Assembly: GCA_023150215.1 (NCBI GenBank) | Contig: JAKLLJ010000134.1 | Coordinates: 1-8,452 of the forward strand | Source: Thauera sp. | GTDB lineage: Bacteria; Pseudomonadota; Gammaproteobacteria; Burkholderiales; Rhodocyclaceae | Length of the DNA: 8,452 bases | Direction of reading: 5' to 3' | Part shown: one piece after another, positions 5,767 through 8,452 of the stretch | How positions within the stretch are numbered: the stretch's first letter is position 1 | Layout of the letters: each line of letters starts with the position of its first letter | The notes under the pieces: model-generated | What the model saw: the letters and a program-made list of their open reading frames with translations, nothing else | Told to the model about the DNA's origin: nothing | The model's database searches: none | Made by a program: the position numbers and the translations under genes

Positions 5767-6762
5767 TCAGCCTGGACGGTGCGAAGGGTTGGAAGGTGGG
5801 GCAATGCCGAGGCGGGCGTCGACCAGGTCGAGCACCTCGGGCGCAGCGAACTCGTCGAACTTGAGCCCGAACGGAGCGCCCGAGCGCAACGCCGCTTCGA
5901 CTTCGTCGGCGCCGATCACGCTGACGCTGGCTGCGTGCATTTTGGGCCATTTGATGTAGCGCAGCACGTCGTTGCAGACGCGCAAGCCCTTGTCATTGAC
6001 CAGGATCGAGTTGAAGAAGGACTCGTCCGGAATCAGGCTGCGCCGCGCATACTGCGTCCATTCCGGGTGCGTCGCGACGAAATCGAGCATGCGTGCGAGC
6101 GCATGGCGGTTCACAGTGAGCATCTGCCGTCCGCCGCACAACAGGAAATCACTGCCCAGCGGTCGGCGCAGCCGGCGGATGCCGAGGCGGGTCGGCGCCC
6201 GGCGTGGCATGGGAACGATGCGCAGGAAGGGCTGGATTTGATTGAAACGATCGCGTGCGTGCGCAAGCAGGCGCTGCAAGGTCTGCGGTACGCGGTGGGC
6301 ATAGGGCATGCGGGGCAAGCGGTAGTAGGCGAACAGATAGCGCCGTTCCGCGGTGCCGGCTGGCCACTGCACCGGATCGAAGGCGTCGAAATGGTGGATG
6401 AAGGCGTCGTAGTCCGAGTGACCGAGGAAGTCCTCGAACTCCGTCAATGGCCGGAGCGGATAGCTCAGGCCGGTGAGGGTGCAGCACCAGTCGAACTCGA
6501 GACGGGCCGCGCACCAGCGCAGGGCGTGCAGATATTGCTCGACCAGCGAAAAGTCGCCCCATTCGCCGTGGATCGGTTCGGGGATAACATGAACGCCTTC
6601 GATGCCGTCGAACAGCCCCGGGTGGAGCGGTCCGTCCTGTGGGTCGTGATGGATCGCGATCGCAGCCGCCGGACTGAGCTGGCGGATCGCGCCCACCAGT
6701 CGTGCGAGCTGCCGCGGGCGGTCGTGGGAGAAGACCAGATAGAGCGTTGGCACCGCGCTCAT
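5767..6762 (-). CDS. GT14 core-2/I-branching-type (beta-1,6-N-acetylglucosaminyltransferase-like) glycosyltransferase
   Basis: Encodes 331 aa starting MSAVPTLYLVFSHDRP. The frame is open to 6951, but an upstream start would put 63 arginine-rich residues inside the previous gene. The ATG at 6760-6762 sits on an ATGA overlap and lies just before the first conserved strand, so I chose it. Family signs in order: IAIHHDP (35-41), GEWGDFSLVE (66-75), TLTGLSYPLRP (95-105), GSDFLLCGGRQMLTVNR (203-219), the IPDESFFNSIL block (244-254) containing the expected catalytic Glu247, and a C-terminal GAPFGLKFDEF (295-305) resembling the 'lFARKFD' ending of Branch (Pfam PF02485) proteins. Animal members form GlcNAc beta-1,6 branches and plant and peptide-O-xylosyl members also exist. 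Bacterial members occur in polysaccharide loci with mostly unknown specificity. No membrane anchor is seen, unlike the Golgi members. Inferred role: adding a side branch to the repeat unit. The family call is firm; the exact reaction is not. Confidence 0.87.
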   Translation of the reverse strand: MSAVPTLYLVFSHDRPRQLARLVGAIRQLSPAAAIAIHHDPQDGPLHPGLFDGIEGVHVIPEPIHGEWGDFSLVEQYLHALRWCAARLEFDWCCTLTGLSYPLRPLTEFEDFLGHSDYDAFIHHFDAFDPVQWPAGTAERRYLFAYYRLPRMPYAHRVPQTLQRLLAHARDRFNQIQPFLRIVPMPRRAPTRLGIRRLRRPLGSDFLLCGGRQMLTVNRHALARMLDFVATHPEWTQYARRSLIPDESFFNSILVNDKGLRVCNDVLRYIKWPKMHAASVSVIGADEVEAALRSGAPFGLKFDEFAAPEVLDLVDARLGIAPPSNPSHRPG

Positions 6763-7730
6763 GCCCCGCCGCCAGCAAGATGGACGAGCCGGCGGAACAG
6801 CGTCGCCGGCAAGGTCGCGGGCAGGATGTACTTGAGGTCGCGGACATTCCAGGCGCCCTCGCGGAGTGCGACGCGGAACAGCGCCTGGGCATCGTCCAGA
6901 TCGCGCCGCCAGTAGGCCCGATAGGCTTCGCGCAGCAGATAGCCTTCGCACAATTCGGCCAGTCGGGCAGGAGGCAGGTGGGCGACGCGCTCGGGATGGG
7001 CGGCGATGAAGTCGCGCCGTACCCGCAGCGCGTCCAGGACCTGCTTCCAGCGCGTCTTCGAGATCTGGCCGCCGCCATGCCAGCGGTAAAACGCCATCAC
7101 CTCGGGCACGCGGACGATCTTGCGGGTGTGGGCATACAGGCGCAGCCAGAAGTCGTAGTCCATGGCCGAGAAGCAGCGCTCGGAAAAACCACCCACGGCA
7201 TCGCTCGCCTCACGACGGACGAGTGCCGCATGGATCGGCCACGGGCAGGCGCGCAGAAACTCGGCCGCGGTGTCGAGGGACGCGTAGTCGGGCGGGACAT
7301 AGGGCTCGGTTCCGGGCGCTCCCTCGCCGACGTTCTGCCAGCCGCAGTACGCGATGTCCGCGCCTTCGCGCTCGAGGGCGGCTGCGAGTTTTTCGAGGCA
7401 GTCGGGGGCAAGATAATCGTCGGCATCGAGGAACGCGACCAGGCCGCCGCTCGCGTGGCGCAGGCCGAGGTTGCGTGCCGGATAGGGGCCTCTGCGATCC
7501 TGATGGAGGAGTCGGATGCGCCCGCGGTGGGTGTCGGCGAGCGTCTTCAGGATGGTCTGACTGGCGTCGGTCGAGCCGTCGTCGACGACGATCAGCTCAA
7601 CTTCATCCCAGGTCTGCTTCATCACGCACTCCACCGCCTCGCGCACGAACGGCGCGGCGTTGTAGCACGGCATCACGACGCTGATGCGTGCGCGTTCAGT
7701 GGGGTGGGGCTGGTCGGGCTTCGTATCCAT
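6759..7730 (-). CDS. Family 2 glycosyltransferase
   Basis: Encodes 323 aa, a normal length for a soluble GT2 (GT-A fold) enzyme that moves a sugar from a nucleotide donor to a growing lipid-linked glycan on the cytoplasmic side. Visible motifs: ISVVMPCYNAAPFV near residues 16-29 (first strand and nucleotide site), VVDDGSTD at 48-55, ARNLGLRHA at 85-93, the metal-binding DxD as FLDADD at 100-105, and MDYDFWLRL at 190-198, in the usual place of the acceptor-side ED motif. No signal peptide or membrane segment is seen. The ATG at 7728-7730 is the natural start because the first motif begins only about 15 residues later; no good Shine-Dalgarno precedes it. The TGA at 6759-6761 overlaps the ATG of the next gene as ATGA, which implies translational coupling. 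Donor and acceptor sugars cannot be read from the sequence. Confidence 0.93.
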   Translation of the reverse strand: MDTKPDQPHPTERARISVVMPCYNAAPFVREAVECVMKQTWDEVELIVVDDGSTDASQTILKTLADTHRGRIRLLHQDRRGPYPARNLGLRHASGGLVAFLDADDYLAPDCLEKLAAALEREGADIAYCGWQNVGEGAPGTEPYVPPDYASLDTAAEFLRACPWPIHAALVRREASDAVGGFSERCFSAMDYDFWLRLYAHTRKIVRVPEVMAFYRWHGGGQISKTRWKQVLDALRVRRDFIAAHPERVAHLPPARLAELCEGYLLREAYRAYWRRDLDDAQALFRVALREGAWNVRDLKYILPATLPATLFRRLVHLAGGGA

Positions 7731-7773
7731 GGCGAAAATGGTCGCGCTCGGTCGGGCGTGCCGCAGGAGCGGC
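7731..7773 (-). other. 43-nt gap between the amidotransferase and GT2 genes
   Basis: Read on the minus strand, this short spacer shows no clear Shine-Dalgarno, no promoter-like pair and no stable hairpin. It is compatible with simple read-through transcription within the operon. Confidence 0.4.
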
Positions 7774-8452
7774 TCAGTTGCGGATCAGGGCCTTGCTCGC
7801 CGGGTGGCGGCTCAGCAGCGTGTAGGCCCAGCGGCGGCTGTCGGACATGCGTGGGTGCTTGAGTGCAGGCACGGACTTCCAGGCGTCGAGCCCGGGATGG
7901 TGGCGTAGCCAGCGCCAGGTGGGGACGACGAAGCCGCTCTTGGGGCGGTTCAGTATTTCGGCGGGCAGGCTGCGCTCCAGGGTGCGGGGCAGCATGCGCT
8001 TGTCCGAACCGAGGCGGCCGGTTGCGGCGAGACCGAGCAGCGCCTCGCTGAGTGCATGGTCGACCAGCGGCACGCGGATCTCCAGCGAGTGCGACATGCT
8101 TACCCAGTCGGTGTCGCGCAGCAGCTGGTTGCGCATGTAGCGCACCGACTCGAGGCAGGCGACCTGGCCGAAATCGTTCAGCGTCCCGAGCGCTTCGGCG
8201 TGTGCGGCATCCTGGTCGGCAAGCGTGCATAGCCCCTCGCTGAGTACATCGGTGTCGAGCACGCCGGCCAGCTCCCAGGGCATGAACACGCCCTTGACGA
8301 GATGGTATGCCCCCTCCGGATCGGCACCGTACTGTGGTATTCCGGCACCGTTGGGCGGCCAGCCCAGTCGCGCGCCAAGGAGACGGTGAACGCTGCGATA
8401 AAGCGGGGCGGCATGTCGCCACACACTGCTGCGCGCGCGCGCACGAAGCGCG
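7774..8452 (-). CDS. AsnB-like glutamine-dependent amidotransferase (asparagine synthase family), C-terminal part
   Basis: Partial gene: the frame is open through the right edge and ends with TGA at 7774-7776, giving about 225 residues in the window. What is seen: the C-terminal half of an asparagine-synthase ATP-dependent domain. It contains RNQLLRDTDWVSMSHSLEIR followed by VPLVDHAL, then the KRMLPRTLERSLP stretch and NRPKSGFVVP, which match the conserved 'MRN.LLRDTD..SM.H.LE.RVP..D' and 'R.K.GF..P' blocks of the family. The class II glutaminase domain with its catalytic Cys2 and the SGGxDS ATP loop should lie to the right and cannot be checked. Known of the family: ammonia released from glutamine is passed to an adenylated carboxylate. 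Inferred: in a polysaccharide operon the acceptor is more likely a uronic-acid or other sugar carboxyl group than free aspartate. A GTG at 8422-8424 is in frame but should be internal, since the open frame continues upstream of it. A 43-nt gap separates it from the next gene. Confidence 0.88.
   Translation of the reverse strand, partial: ALRARARSSVWRHAAPLYRSVHRLLGARLGWPPNGAGIPQYGADPEGAYHLVKGVFMPWELAGVLDTDVLSEGLCTLADQDAAHAEALGTLNDFGQVACLESVRYMRNQLLRDTDWVSMSHSLEIRVPLVDHALSEALLGLAATGRLGSDKRMLPRTLERSLPAEILNRPKSGFVVPTWRWLRHHPGLDAWKSVPALKHPRMSDSRRWAYTLLSRHPASKALIRN
8431..8442. repeat. (GC)6 dinucleotide run inside the amidotransferase gene
   Basis: Twelve bases of strict GC alternation, encoding alternating Ala and Arg in the amidotransferase frame. 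Such runs can adopt Z-DNA and can slip during replication or sequencing. In a genome this GC-rich, one run of six units is not strong evidence of function. Confidence 0.5.

Noticed and set aside
5759..5950. Upstream start for the deacetylase (ATG at 5950)
   Set aside because: The extra 64 residues are Arg-rich, overlap the GT14 coding region and look like neither a signal peptide nor part of a NodB domain.
6763..6951. Upstream start for the GT14 gene (ATG at 6951)
   Set aside because: It would add 63 Arg/Pro-rich residues encoded wholly inside the preceding GT2 gene, whereas the ATG on the ATGA overlap leads directly into the first conserved strand.
505..7862. Long plus-strand open frames (505-2238, 2875-4059, 4283-5959, 5638-6915, 6702-7862) tiling opposite the genes
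   Set aside because: They are antisense to genes with clear family motifs, and their translations are low-complexity and rich in Arg, Ala, Gly, Gln and His with no recognisable domains. This is the expected mirror effect of strong G/C third-position bias.
1..8452. tRNA, rRNA, CRISPR array, insertion sequence or attachment-site duplication
   Set aside because: I saw no cloverleaf-like segment, no regularly spaced repeats, no transposase or integrase motifs and no matching direct repeats; essentially all the sequence is accounted for by the eight genes.

Overview
This is a GC-rich window that is coding almost from end to end. It holds part of one polysaccharide (exopolysaccharide, O-antigen-like or capsule) biosynthesis locus. 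All eight supported genes lie on the minus strand and read from high to low coordinates. The strong G/C bias at third codon positions and the gene content (AsnB-like amidotransferase, several family 2 glycosyltransferases, a bacterial GT14 enzyme, a deacetylase and a sulfotransferase) suggest a high-GC proteobacterium. My best guess is a betaproteobacterium of the Zoogloea/Thauera/Azoarcus type, whose floc-forming relatives carry similar clusters. That placement is inference, because no taxonomic marker is present.

Layout in transcription order: (1) 3' part of an asparagine-synthase-like amidotransferase, running off the right edge (7774-8452); (2) GT2 glycosyltransferase (6759-7730); (3) GT14 core-2/I-branching-type glycosyltransferase (5767-6762), overlapping gene 2 by 4 nt; (4) NodB-type polysaccharide deacetylase without a signal peptide (4961-5758); (5) second GT2 (4028-4951); (6) PAPS-type sulfotransferase (2998-3960), after a 67-nt gap that is the widest in the window; (7) third GT2 (2112-3014), overlapping gene 6 by 17 nt; (8) one uninterrupted reading frame from 2115 to the left edge. 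Gene 8 starts as a fourth GT2, continues through about six hydrophobic segments, and ends inside a sulfatase/alkaline-phosphatase-fold domain.

The tight spacing (two ATGA overlaps, one 17-nt overlap, gaps of 8, 9, 43 and 67 nt) points to one operon. Together the genes encode at least five sugar transferases plus modification enzymes for N-deacetylation, amide transfer, sulfation and probably a phospho-substituent. The likely product is a branched, heavily decorated, charged repeat unit. Polymerase, flippase, priming transferase and export genes are not in the window and must lie outside it, if present.

The item most worth attention is gene 8, a GT2-membrane-sulfatase-fold fusion. It appears only when the left-edge reading frame is translated by hand, because it has no stop codon within the window. 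I found no RNA genes, mobile elements, CRISPR arrays or credible promoters, and no non-coding stretch over 70 nt.
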